In this document: positions 1 to 10,092 of the stretch, in pieces | Numbering within the stretch: position 1 is the first letter of the stretch | How the letters are laid out: each line of letters begins with the position of its first letter | Source: Locusta migratoria | Lineage: Eukaryota; Arthropoda; Insecta; Orthoptera; Acrididae | Length of the DNA stretch: 64,000 bases | Reading direction: 5' to 3' | Assembly (NCBI GenBank): GCA_026315105.1 | Contig: CM048753.1 | Coordinates: 70,487,547-70,551,546 of the forward strand | Notes under the pieces: generated by a model | The model's database searches: none | What the model was told of the DNA's origin: nothing | The model's input: the letters and a program-made list of their open reading frames with translations, nothing else | Program-made: the position numbers and the translations under genes

Positions 1-94
1 CTGGACTGTGACGGAAAGGTCGGTGGTTCGAAACCCGCCACTACTTAAATTGTTTTTCCTAAAAGGCTTTCAGACACTCTTATTAATTAATTTA

Positions 95-636
95 TTAATA
101 ATGATTATGCAGCCAATATCGCATTTTTCATTTATTATGTCATCGATTTCGGCGTACTCGATGCCATCTTCAGACCTGTAGTAATTTACATAATTTCACG
201 ACATTTTTATATACTAAAAGAGTACATCCAGTTTGAAGCATCGTTAAACATAAAATTAGTAGTGACAAATAAAAAGTATATATCCATCTTCTAATGGTTT
301 TGCAGTGAGGTACTTCAAAGTCTAAATACACTATTAATTGAAGTCCAGTATAACAGTAACTGGCAGGCGGGAAAACTATATAGTTAGTATTATACTGGAC
401 CTCAATTAGTAGTGTACTTAGACTTTGAAGTACCTCACTGCAAAACCATTAGAAGATGGATATATACTTTTTATTTGTCACTACTAATTTTATGTTTAAC
501 GATGCCTCAACCTGGATGTACTCTTTTAGTCGTGAAATTATGTAAATTACGACAGGTCTGAAGATGGCGTCGAGTACGCCGAAACCGGTCACATAATAAA
601 TGAAAAATGCGATCTTGGCTGCACAATCATTATTAA
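95..636. repeat. Foldback (long inverted repeat) element, arms about 260 bp
   Basis: The left arm (95-361) and right arm (382-636) are imperfect reverse complements separated by about 20 bp. The outer ends read TTAATAATGATT and its complement, and the inner ends meet near AGTTAGTA. It interrupts a SINE. A transcript from either strand could form a long hairpin. The arms differ by point changes and small indels, so the element is not brand new. The right arm contains a hammerhead-like core that is mutated in the left arm. No protein is encoded. Confidence 0.9.
558..590 (+). ncRNA. Hammerhead-ribozyme-like motif (best in window)
   Basis: CTGAAGA (558-564) matches the hammerhead CUGANGA core. 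A single T follows, then a five-pair stem (566-570 with 576-580, loop CGAGT), GAAA (581-584) and CCGGTC. The last piece gives a minimal stem III (A-U and C-G) and a C at the expected cleavage position 590. The T at 565 has no place in the canonical fold, and stem I is only weakly suggested. Known family: hammerheads with tiny stem III occur in Penelope-like elements and retrozymes. Whether this one cleaves is unknown. Confidence 0.5.
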
Positions 637-785
637 ACACTTATACATCAACCCATGAGTTCGTTATATAATTAATTTTTTATTATTTATATTATTATTT
701 TGGTCCAAAATGTTTGCATAAAGTTATAAAACTACAAATCAAACGTGGGCCGTAAAACACGTCAGTGTGATTTTTTTTTTTCTTT

Positions 786-1373
786 TCCTTAACGTCTACG
801 TGCAGACACAGTTTTTATATTCGCAACATCTATGACAAACCTCCTTTCGAATTATGTAAGTTTCAGTTTCAGTTAGGGCATTTATATAATGATTATTACT
901 GTTCATTTGATGAGCTCTCTCCCGGTAAGAACCAAATTAAGCGGTTCCCTGCTCTGCCCCTTTAGACAGCAGGAGCGAACTTCCCTCCCAGTGGCTTCTA
1001 CCTGCTGACCGCACTTGGCGGGGATTACCGGAATGAATATTGAAAGTTCCGCTCCAGAGCTGATTACCATAATCCCGGAAAAGGTGTCCCACCAAACTTC
1101 TGCTCGCGGCGCATCGGTGGAACCAAGTTCTCGCGCCCTCAGGGATTTGTCTTAAGACCGCTTCTGTAGGCGACGAATCCTGCGTCGCATACTGCATGAG
1201 TTCCCGGGAGACCTAACCGTTCTCCGGTCAACCGGTCTTACTGAACTTCACCTGTGTACTTGCTTGCCACAATCAGCTTATAGCGGACTAGGACTTTATT
1301 ATGAAGTTGAGGAGAAACGCCAATAATTTGTAAATCTCAAACCAGGACATGGCATACTTTTCTTATGGAATGT
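786..1373. other. Unassigned stretch with one diverged 108-bp-family monomer
   Basis: About 806-905 resembles one monomer of the tandem repeat at 20097-20545 (shared TTTCGAATTATGTAA and TATTTATATAATGAT-like phrases). The short open frame on the minus strand at 937-1197 has no recognisable domain and I do not call it a gene. The rest shows nothing I can identify. Confidence 0.45.
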
Positions 1374-1559
1374 TTTTGTAAAGCTTATGGGACTTAACTA
1401 GGGGGTCATCAATCCCTAAACTTACAAACTATTAATGAACTACTTACGAACTAGGACGGCACAAACATCCATGCCCGAGGGGGGATTCGAACCCCCGACC
1501 GCAGTGGCCGTGCAGACCGTGACTGAAGCGCCTCAGTCCCCTCGGCCACCGCGGCCGGC
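1374..1559 (-). mobile_element. SINE family A copy
   Basis: On the minus strand this is a tRNA-like head (GCCGCGGTGGCCGAGGGG; B box GGTTCGAATCC) followed by the family tail around TAGTTCATTAATAGTTTGTA and the CCCTAGTTAAGTCCC-like phrase. It is flanked by a 13-bp direct repeat TCTTATGGAATGT (1361-1373 and 1560-1572), a target-site duplication that fixes both ends. No coding function. Confidence 0.9.
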
Positions 1560-1652
1560 TCTTATGGAATGTAACTGGCTCCTTCGGCATTTAATTTTGT
1601 TAATCCGTGTAGAATAGACGGGCCATGAATTTTAGTTGTAATGGTAGGTTGG

Positions 1653-2938
1653 ATGTTGTTGTTGTGGTCTTCAGTCCGCAGACTGGTTTGAAGCAGTTCT
1701 CCACGCTACCCTGTCCTGTGCAAGTCTCTTCATCTGAGAATACATCCGGCAACCTACATCCTTTTGAATCTCCTTATTATATTCGTCCCTCGGTCTTCCT
1801 CTACGATTTTTACCCCACTCGCTTCCTTATAAAGCTAAGTTGACAATTCGTTGATGTCTCAGAATGTGTCCAACCAATCTATCCCTTCTCTTTGTCAGGA
1901 TATGCCAGAAACTCCTTTTCTCCCCGATTCGGTTAAGCACCTCCTCATTACTTACGTAATCTACGCATCTAATTTTCATCATTCGTCTGTAGCACCACAT
2001 TTCAAAAACTTCTCTCATATTTTTATCTGAACTACTTATCGTCCACGTTTCACTCCCATACAATGCTACACTCCAGAAATATGCTTTCAGAAAGAACTTC
2101 CTAACATTTAAATTAAAATTGGATGTCTGCAAATTTCTCTTCTTCAGAAACGCTTTTCTTCCTATAGCCATTCTGAATTTTATATCTTGTCTACTTCGAC
2201 TATCAGAAGTTATCTTGCTACCCAAATAACAAAATTCATCTACTACTTTTATTGTCTCATTACCTAATCTAATTCCTTCAGCATCGCCTGACATTGCATT
2301 CCATTACCTTCGTTTTACTGTTTTTAATGTTCACCTTATATATTCCTTTCAAGACAATGTCAATTACATTCAATTGCTCTTCCAGATCCTTTGCAGTCTC
2401 TGACAAAATTACTATGTCATCGGCAAACCGCAAACTTTTTATTTCTTCTCCCTGCACTTTAATTCCCTCTCCAAATTTCTCCTTCCATTCCTTCACTGCC
2501 TGCTCAACGTACAGATTGAACAATATTGGGGAAAGGCTACGACCCTGTCTTACTCCCTTCCCAACCGCTGCGTCCCTTTCTTGCCCTTTGACTCTAATAA
2601 CCGCTGTCTGGTTTTTGTATAGGTTGAATATAACTATTCGCTCCCTATATTTTACCCTTGCTACCTTCAGAGTTCGAAAGAGAGTACTCCAGTCGACAAT
2701 GCCAAAAGCTTTCCCCAAATCGACAAACGCCAAAAACGTAGGTTTCCCTTTCCTTAGCCTATCTTCTAAGATAAGTCGTAATGTGAGTATTGCTTTCCGT
2801 GTTCGTACCTTTGTCCTAAATCCAAACTGATCTTCCCCGAGGTCGGATTCCACACGTTTTTCCACTCGTCTGTAAATAATTCTTGTTAGTATTTTGAACC
2901 CATGACTTATTAAACTGATCTGTCATTTTGGTACTCCT
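1653..2938 (-). mobile_element. RTE-type LINE, 5'-truncated copy
   Basis: On the minus strand it runs from inside the reverse transcriptase to a 3' end with the family tail, which finishes in CAA-type short repeats (seen here as GTTGTTGTTGTGG on the plus strand). Direct repeats GTAGGTTGG at 1644-1652 and 2939-2947 bracket it and look like the target-site duplication. It is the same family as the long copy at 37039-40328. The 5' truncation is typical of incomplete target-primed reverse transcription. Confidence 0.85.
1827..2865 (-). pseudogene. RTE reverse transcriptase, C-terminal half, frameshifted
   Basis: Two overlapping frames encode one reverse transcriptase. The first (2865-2278) starts near LGEDQFGFR, continues through FVDLGKAF and the catalytic FADDIV, and ends in KTKVMEC. 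The second (2294-1827) continues with EFCYLGSKIT, the ALYGSETWT segment and the RMMKIRW block typical of this RTE family's C-terminus. The change of frame near 2280-2294 breaks the protein. The endonuclease domain is missing because the copy is truncated. The catalytic aspartates are still present, but no complete enzyme could be made. Confidence 0.85.
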
Positions 2939-2947
2939 GTAGGTTGG

Positions 2948-4120
2948 TACTCCTGCTTATTATTTTTCGTCATAACTTGCTGTCTTCTGTAATGGCACTA
3001 CAAACTGCAAGGGCTTTAATCTTTTTTAGCTTATTTTTGTAATATTTTTGTGAATATCGAGCATGAAAATTCCTTGATCTCAGGGGCTTGATTTTACGGT
3101 GACACAACATACTAGATACTGCTACCTTTTCCCGGTTACTTCTTAGTTCTATTAAAAAAAATCTATACCTTATAACAGTTTGTAATTTAGTCTTAATTTG
3201 GGGTCCTTTTTACCTACATGATGTCAATATCACTTATTCGGCATAAACGGTTCATTTAAGCATAAGAGATATTATTTATAGATCACTTTTTCGAAACATT
3301 CCACAGATGTTGTTAAAGGTTCTAATTATGAAATAAGCTTGTAAAAAACTATTTTTTATCTCTTGAACATATATTTTCGTAAAAAAAAAAAACTGTGTTG
3401 ACAATTATTACACTTCAATACAGACACGTTTGATAGTTAAAAGTTTCATTATTCAGTACCTCACATTTATTCATTTTTCTTCTAACCAAATCTCTGCTTC
3501 TATTTACAATTCATATCTATACTAATATTACCTACAATGATATCCCTAATACCAATACCAACTATTCTTGATAATATAGCTGATGAAGTCTTCTGACAAA
3601 GTTCATAGTAAAATCGAGAGGTACAATGTCCCATTTCTTATAGTCTATCCCCCAACTAAACTTCATAGATATTATTATTACGACGAGCGCTAAACTTAGA
3701 ATAGAGATCTGACTTTACGTATTGCACCTCACTCAAAGAGATTTGAACTCATATAGAGCAAAACTCCGAGAGAGCTAAAATAAGAGAGAGCTAAACGTAG
3801 AGAGATAGAAAAACCAACTCTGACAAATGATTGCTGTTATGTATAGTGTTTTGGCTGTCTTTCTCTATGCCTTTTTTGCTTCTCTGATTAACAAAGACGG
3901 TAATTAGTTTTCCTTATAAATGACGAAAATATACAAATTCTGCCTCGTAAAAATAAAAATAAAAAACAATTTTTGAGGAACAACTCAAATTTAGCAATCG
4001 TAATGCTACGATCGCGATGTGGTGCTACAGGGAATTAAAAACGAAATATTTTTCACATTTTCGGATATATACAGAGCCGGTCAAAATAACTGACAATATT
4101 AAGAACTAGGATATTGATTA
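2948..4120. other. AT-rich stretch, nothing identified
   Basis: No convincing reading frame, tRNA-like box, inverted repeat or transposon terminus was seen. There are short purine-rich runs (AGAGAGCTAAA repeated around 3770-3800) and an A run near 3390. Confidence 0.5.
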
Positions 4121-4125
4121 GTTCG

Positions 4126-4841
4126 CGAAATCTCCACCACTTCACTTCCGCCAGTACCTATCCTCCTACTTTCCAAACTTCGCAGAACCTCTCCTGCGAA
4201 GCTTACAAGACTAGCACTCCTGGAAGAAAGGATATGGTGGAGACATGGCTTAGCCACAGCCTAAGGGATGTTTCCAGAATGAAACTTTCACTCTGTAGCG
4301 GAGTGTGCGCTGATATGAAACTTCCTGGCAGATTAAAATTGTGTGCCGGAACCGGGACTCGAACCTGGGACCTTTGACTTTCGCGGGAAAGCGCACTACC
4401 GACTGTGCTATCCCGACACGACTCACGATGTCGCCTCACAACTTTACTTCCGCCAGTACCTCGCCTCCTACTTTCCAAACTTCGCAGAAGCTCTCCTGCG
4501 AAACTTACAAGACTAACACTCCTGGAAGAAAGGATATGGTGGAGACATAGCTTAGCCACAGCCTAAGGGATGTTTCCAGAATGAAACTTTCACTCTGCAG
4601 CGGAGTGTGCGCTGATATGAAACTTCCTGGCAGATTAAAATTGTGTGCCGGAACCGGGACTCGAACCTGGGACCTTTTGGAAAGTAGGAGGCGAGGTACT
4701 GGCGGAAGTAAAGTAGTGAGGCGGCATCGTGAGTCGTGTCTGGATAGCACAGTCGGTATTGCGCTTGCCCGCGAAGAGCAAAGGTCCCAGGTTCGAGTCC
4801 CGGTTCCGGCACACAATTTTAATCTGCCAGGAAGTTTCAGC
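4126..4841. mobile_element. SINE family C cluster: two tandem minus units plus one plus unit
   Basis: Two minus-strand units follow one another with a period of about 304 bp (the same CTTCCGCCAGTACCT phrase at about 4142 and 4446). A shorter unit in plus orientation (about 4675-4841) follows. The tRNA-like part in sense orientation reads GGATAGCACAGTCGGTA, then AGGTTCGAGTCCCGGTTCC (B box), then a tail with AATCTGCCAGGAAGTTTCA. The inverted junction falls inside the tRNA-like head near 4674. The same inverted design recurs at 31360-31900 and 53427-53850. Confidence 0.85.
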
Positions 4842-4849
4842 ACTTGTCA

Positions 4850-5584
4850 TGTTTGCGACCAGCGCTGACTAATGGCAAATTACCAAACTACGCGATGGCG
4901 ATATACATAAATAAAATTTTAGGATTTTCTTCAAAATGACGTAGGTATGACATCTGTAAAATGTTTGATTCTTGTCCAATAAATAACTGAAACTATCCCC
5001 GGACTTCACGTAATGCCTGTAGTTTCGATACACATCAACTTTAGCAGTGACTTTCGCCGCTATTATTTTCGCACGGAAGTATACTTAGTTCTGAAGAGGC
5101 AGTGACGTACTGATAAAACAAAGACAAAGGAGTGTCTTGTTTAATGGTACTGCGCTACAAAAACCAGCAATTGCAGGTGGCTCTTATAGCTTTCTCTCTG
5201 GCAACGGCGAGGATTGAGTTGAAGCCTTGCCAACTGCTGACTACAGGGAAACGGGTGGAGAGGTCAAGGGGGAAGAGGGGGGAGATGCGATGTATGGAGA
5301 GTGAGAGGGGAAAGGGGAGGGGGGATGGGAAAGGAAAACGAGGGGTAGAAGACGCCCGTCTAGCCGCATCCGACTAGTGTAGCCAGCAAAGCGGTTGCTT
5401 TGAAGTCACGATTCCTACGTGTGTGCCGAGGAAATCGTGTCCGGACACATGAGACGCAGCAGCAGAGAACGGTGTAGCTTTTTTATAACTACAGATTTTA
5501 CCCCGGATAGTGACAAGGGTAGGGAACTGCATCTTTTTATAAGGGAACTTCCTCACGACCATCACTGACATCGGAGTCAACATA
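4850..5584. other. Unassigned stretch with a purine-rich tract
   Basis: About 5240-5350 is strongly G/A-rich on the plus strand and gives a low-complexity open frame (5132-5377) rich in Arg, Gly and Glu, with no recognisable domain. I treat that frame as chance. Nothing else could be assigned. Confidence 0.45.
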
Positions 5585-5676
5585 CTTCTACACCTACATT
5601 CAGATTACATACTCTCCAAATCATATTTAAGTGCCTTGCAGAGGGCCGTTGTCATTGTTGATAAAACTCTTCTGGG

Positions 5677-5834
5677 TATTGGACCGCATCGTCAATATAT
5701 GAAATATTTTACCGACGTTTCGGCCACTATTGCAAGCGGCCATCTTCTGGTTATGTAATACCCAGAAGATGGCCGCTTGCAATAGTGGCCGAATCTTCGG
5801 TGAAATATTTGATATATTGATGATGCGGTCCAAT
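5677..5834. repeat. Compact foldback with hammerhead-like arms
   Basis: The arms 5677-5750 and 5761-5834 are near-perfect reverse complements with a loop of about 10 bp. Each arm, read in the right sense, contains AGAAGATGGCC, a loop, GGCCGAA and a short ACGTCGGT or TCTTCGGT tail, which resembles a degenerate hammerhead (CAGAAGA core, stem II of about six pairs). It interrupts the 3' UTR of the CR1-like LINE between the GCAGAGGG and AATTCTCTAATAGCGC phrases. Confidence 0.8.
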
Positions 5835-5836
5835 AT

Positions 5837-6800
5837 TTATCTCCTATTCAATTCTCTAATAGCGCGCGAGAAGAAAGAACATCTGAATCTCTCCGTTCGA
5901 GCTCTGATTTCTCGTATTTTATTCTGATGATCATTTCTACTTATGTAAGTAGGAGTCAACAATATATTTTCGAATTCGGAGGAGAATGTTGGCGATTGGA
6001 GTTTCGCAAGTAGCCCACGCCGCAGCGATAAGCGCCGTTGTTGTAATGATTCCCATCCTAGATCCTGCATCATTTCCGTAACGCTGTCTCCCCTGTATCG
6101 TGACAATACGAAACGAGCTGCCCTTCTTTGGACCCTTTCGATGTCCTCCGTCAAACCCACCTGATAAGGATCCCACACTGGGCAACAATACTCCAGAAAT
6201 AGACGAATAAGCGTAGTGTATGCAGTTTCTTTAGTAGTTCTGTTCCATCTCTTAAGAGTTCTGCCAATAAACGCAGTCTCTGGTTCGCCTTTACCACGAC
6301 ATCATCTACGTGTTCTTTCCAGTTTAGGTCTGAAGTAATAGTAACTCGAACATATTTTGTCGAGTTCACGGCCTTCAATTTGATTGATTTATCTTGTAAG
6401 CGAAGGTTAAGGGATTTCTTTTCGTAGTCATGTGGACGACTTCACACTTCTCGTTATTTAGAGTATATTGCCAATTTTTACACCACAGTGATATGTTATT
6501 CAGATCGTTTTGCAGTTGGTTTTCGTCTTCACATGATTATACTAGACGGTAAATGACGGCGTTATCTGCAAACAACCTTAGAGAGCTACTTAGATTTTCC
6601 CCTAAATCGTTAATGTAAATAAGGAACAGCAAAGGACCAATAACACTACCCTGTGGAACACCCGATATCACCTCTGTTTTAGTTGATGCCTCACCATCGA
6701 TTACTTCAAACTGTCTCCTCTCTGACAAGAAATCCCCTATCCAATCGCAAATTTGGAGCGATACGCCATAACCAAGCAATTTGATCAAAAGCCGTTTACT
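5837..6800 (-). pseudogene. CR1/L2-like reverse transcriptase remnant
   Basis: Reading leftwards, the protein shows ICDWIGDFLSER, SGVPQGSVIGPLLFLIYIND, then FADNAV where FADD is expected, so the second catalytic Asp is lost. Next come WCKNWQ and EKCEVVHM, then KEHVDDVV and the C-terminal IERVQRRAARFVLSRY and KIREIRARTERF blocks. Frameshifts and a stop after the catalytic box split it into at least four pieces. Length and order match the C-terminal two thirds of CR1/L2-group pol proteins. Confidence 0.85.
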
Positions 6801-6805
6801 CGTTC

Positions 6806-6936
6806 TGTTTGGGTTTGGATCAGGAAAGGGGATGTCTAGTACTGGTGCAGTATACCCTCCGATACGCACCTTACGTTATATAGGCAGATGTACAATGAGC
6901 GCAACCAAACTAATCGATAAGTAATTCTTAAAAGTT

Positions 6937-6981
<45 letters not shown>

Positions 6982-7184
6982 TCTGCGTCTTCACTAATTG
7001 TATATACAGAGGGACCTTCCTTAATGAGCATCCCAAAAGATTCAAAAAAGTACAGAACTTCGTCCCCTAACTTAATAGAAACCTGAAGCGGAAGTTTACA
7101 AGATATTCACCTTACTGCGCGAGTAATCTGAATGATTAACAATAAGAGACAATCTTTGCGAACGTAAGGAACAAAAATATAACC
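6806..7184. other. Unassigned stretch with a 42-bp poly(A) run
   Basis: A run of A occupies 6938-6979. The sequence before it does not match a LINE 3' end that I recognise. The run may still mark the tail of an insertion or be a simple expansion. Nothing else is identified. Confidence 0.5.
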
Positions 7185-7640
7185 TCAGATACTGACTTGC
7201 ACTCTTGGAAAATGAAAGAAGAACACTATGAATTCGTCGACCCAGCAGAGGGAAATTTTATTGACACATTCTTGATGTTGTATACAACACACGATCACAC
7301 ATGCAGTGCCGTACGCACGTCGGTACAGAACGTGCTCAATCTCGACGCTGAAAAATTTGGTGCCGATCGGTTGAACGGTTCGTCTTAAAAACAGGGAACA
7401 CGTTACGGACAGACAGACAGACAGACATCCCAAAATCGCCGTTATTTTTGCAAATATCTCTGAAACGATACCAGATACGAAAAAAAACAACATAATAGAG
7501 CAAAGTAGTAGAGAATTTTCTCCTCTACAAATTCGGTTATTCAGTTTACGTGACAGATGAATAGTTAAGCCGTTATTTTCATTTAAATTTCGAGCTGTCA
7601 AAAGATTATCGCAAACGCCCACTTTTAGTGTTACTACCTA
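7185..7640 (-). repeat. Dispersed repeat F, copy 1
   Basis: The minus strand matches the plus strand at about 40380-40930 in the same order: GACAGCTCGAAATTTAAATG, AACGGCTTAACTATTCATCTG, the CTCTATTATGTT phrase, GAGATATTT(G/T)CAAAAAT and a block mentioning ACCGTTCGA. It is diverged, non-coding and of unknown class. A GACAGACAGACAGACA tract lies at 7411-7427. The open frame of about 145 residues has no domain. Confidence 0.6.
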
Positions 7641-7647
7641 AAGTAGG

Positions 7648-7673
7648 AATAATAATAATAATAATAATAATAA
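7648..7673 (+). repeat. (AAT)n microsatellite
   Basis: About eight perfect AAT units. Confidence 0.95.
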
Positions 7674-8040
7674 CCTTACAAATACTTCATCTGCCAACTC
7701 CACAAATTAAGCTCAGTTTTATTTAAAATTTAAGTGTTAGTAATACTAGGTTGCAAATTTGTTTTCCATCAGTTTAAATGAAAACAACAAAATTTAGATT
7801 GTTAGTAGCGAAGTTTGATGTAAGGAAAATCCAGAAACACAGACCATTTTTTCCGGTGGCCCAAATATCAATATACTGTGTCATCACCTTTGATATTCAC
7901 AATTTCCTGTTACATTTGCTGACTAAGAATGTAAAAAAAGACAAATATTTTTTACGACGTAGCCATTTATCAACCAATACTGTAGTAAAGACTTCGATTT
8001 TTGTTCAACCAAATTTATCGTGACAATCTATACATCTAAA
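7674..8040. other. AT-rich stretch, nothing identified
   Basis: No transposon protein, SINE box or inverted repeat was seen. A short open frame at 7778-8023 is AT-rich and unrecognised. Confidence 0.45.
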
Positions 8041-9080
8041 ATAGGCTATATATGTGTATGTATGTAAGTTCCACATATCGTACCAAACTACCGCACCGAT
8101 TTCAGCCCAACTTGGTAAACATGTTCCTTACTATCTGGCAAAAGTCGCTATCGGGGTAACAACGACCTACAACACAGACGTTAGGAGATACGACGTCATA
8201 AACAATGAGAGTCGTGAAAAACGGTCGCATAATGCGATAATAGTCAACATCTGCTCCTAAACTAACGGACCGATTTCAGGCAAATTTGGGAAAAGTATTC
8301 CTTAAGGACACCAATCATTTTCTATCGTTGCAAAAACACCTATGGTACATAGCTCATACGGTATCCGTCATAAACAATAAACACTGCCCCTTCTGGCGTC
8401 GCATAATAGTGTGATTTTATTCGTTATTTGACAATGAGAGCACTTGGGGACTTGAACATAATTTCAAATATTTACGAAACATTTTGTCTCTCACAACCCC
8501 AACAAAATAATGAAAGGAAAAAAAAGTTTATGAATTACTACTTTTCCGATTTTCATGATGTATATCTACGGCGTTTGGCATGACGTTACATGTTATTATT
8601 TCTACACTGTCAATTGAAATCGCTAGACAAATCACAGACTACCACAGAATGTTATGTCGACACTGTATCACAGTTCGACATATAGTTCATGAGATATGAA
8701 GTCACAAACAATTTGGTTCATGCAGCATCGTGCATGAGATTTTGATTTATTATGTTTTTACTGCTAACATTATTCACGACATATTTTGCAGACATTACGT
8801 ACATACACCACTAAATGTACCTTCAAGTTTCCATCACCGTATGTTTCAGGAGATATGTTGTCATAAGCAATGACATTTCTGAATAATGCCCTTTTTCTTA
8901 ACATCTCCTCCTAAAGTAATGCACCCGTTTCAACGAAACTTGGCAGACATATTTCTTACTATCACAGAACAATCGTTGTGGGCTTAGAACTACCAACGAC
9001 ACACAGTTCTGGAGATACGACGTCGAAAACATGCACGTGACGCGTGATTTACGAGACTTAATTTGTCCACTACTTATTCA
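8041..9080 (+). repeat. Array of about five diverged modules of 150-200 bp
   Basis: A repeated two-part pattern is visible. A phrase like ACCGATTTCA..AACTTGG, followed by CTTACTATC, occurs near 8090, 8265 and 8925. A closing phrase like GAGATACGACGTCATAAACA occurs near 8185, 8360, 8690, 8850 and 9010. The modules are diverged and non-coding. Related phrases are found at 15000-19000 and 26820. This is probably the interior of a large old non-autonomous element, but I cannot name its class. Confidence 0.6.
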
Positions 9081-9196
9081 CCGCAGATAGATTCCTAATA
9101 TTACACTGTACAAATCTGGAAAATTATATTATTGTATACTCAAGGGTATATAGGATGTTACAAAAAGGCACGGCCAAACTTTCAGGAAACATTCCT

Positions 9197-9397
9197 AAAT
9201 GTTCAAATGTTTGTAAATCTATCGGACCAAACTGTGTGGTCATCAGTCCGTAGCTTACAAACTACTTAAATCTAGATAAACTAACCTAAGGACAACACAC
9301 ACACGCCCATGCCCCAGGGAGGACTCGAACCTCCACGGCGAGCAACCGCGCGCTCCGCAGCGAGGTGCTTCAGACCGCTCGGCTACTCCACCGCGGC
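9197..9397 (-). mobile_element. SINE family B copy inside a transposon terminal repeat
   Basis: The minus strand begins CGCCGCGGTGGAGTAGCCG and carries the B box GGTTCGAGTCC, the GGGGCATGGGCGTGTGTGTG segment and a tail ending in AAACATTTGAACATTT. It is bracketed by the 11-bp duplication GAAACATTCCT (9186-9196, 9398-9408), a sequence present once in the other copies of the host terminal repeat. Confidence 0.92.
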
Positions 9398-9577
9398 GAA
9401 ACATTCCTCACACACAAAGAAAGAAAATATGTTATGTGGACATGTGTCCGGAAACGCTTAATTTCCACGTTACAGTTCATTTTAGTATTTCTCTTTAAAT
9501 TTAAATTGAAATAATTCGTGCAGACAATTGTCAAAATACCCAATTGTTTCGTTAGTATGTACTGTACTTCCTCGATT

Positions 9578-10092
9578 CACGTCATCAACACAGATTTTCT
9601 GTGAACGTTTGGGCAGTAATTGTTGGTGATGTCTTGATTGGGCCTCATGTTCTTCCACCTACGCTCACTGGAGCACGTTATCGTGATTTCATACGGGATA
9701 CTCTACCTGTGCTGCTAGAACATGTGCCTTTACAAGTACGACACAACATGTGGTTCATGCACGATGGAGCTCCTGCACATTTCAGTCGACGTGTTCGTAC
9801 GCTTCTCGACAACAGATTCGGTGACCGATGGATTGGTAGAGGCGGACCAATTCCGTGGCCTCCATGCTCTCCTGACCTCAACCCTCTCGACTTTCATTTA
9901 TGGGGGCATTTGAAAGCTCTCGTCTACGCAACCCCGGTACCAAATGTAGAGACTCTTCGTGCTCGTATTGTGGACGGCTGTGATACAATACGCCATTCTC
10001 CAGGGCTGCATCAGCGCATCAGGGATTCCGTGCGACGGAAGGTGGATGCATGTATCCTCGCTAACGGAGGACATTTTGAACATTTTCTGTGA
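9578..10092 (+). pseudogene. DD41D-type transposase, C-terminal catalytic half
   Basis: The frame opens upstream of the first ATG with an HQHRFSVNVWA-like segment interrupted here, then GDVLIGPHVLP, MWFMHDGAPAHF (second catalytic Asp) and SPDLNPLDFHLWG (third catalytic Asp). Counting gives 41 residues between these two Asp residues, which is the spacing of the DD41D branch of the Tc1/mariner superfamily. The protein ends normally at GGHFEHFL and a stop. The N-terminal DNA-binding domain and the region of the first Asp are absent, so it cannot be active. It would cut and paste DNA at TA sites if complete. Confidence 0.85.

Larger units (their letters stand above)
1..785 (+). mobile_element. 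tRNA-derived SINE (family E), split by a foldback insertion
   Basis: The start carries a B-box-like GGTTCGAAACC, preceded by weak tRNA-like sequence. The body that follows (about 45-94 and 700-780) matches a second copy at 41203-41430, which holds the same phrases without interruption. The bases between roughly 95 and 700 are therefore inserted DNA. The A-box half is poorly preserved here and better in the other copy. I see no coding capacity. The family name is a label for this window only. Confidence 0.6.
5585..6805 (-). mobile_element. CR1/L2-like LINE, 5'-truncated, with a foldback in its 3' UTR
   Basis: The minus-strand element starts in the reverse transcriptase near 6800 and ends at the family 3' terminus. 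That terminus is CTTAAATGTGATTTGCAG-like, then short GTAGATG-type repeats (as TCTACACCTACATT on the plus strand). A foldback at 5677-5834 sits just downstream of the stop codon. Sequence beyond 6805 does not continue the LINE. Confidence 0.85.
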
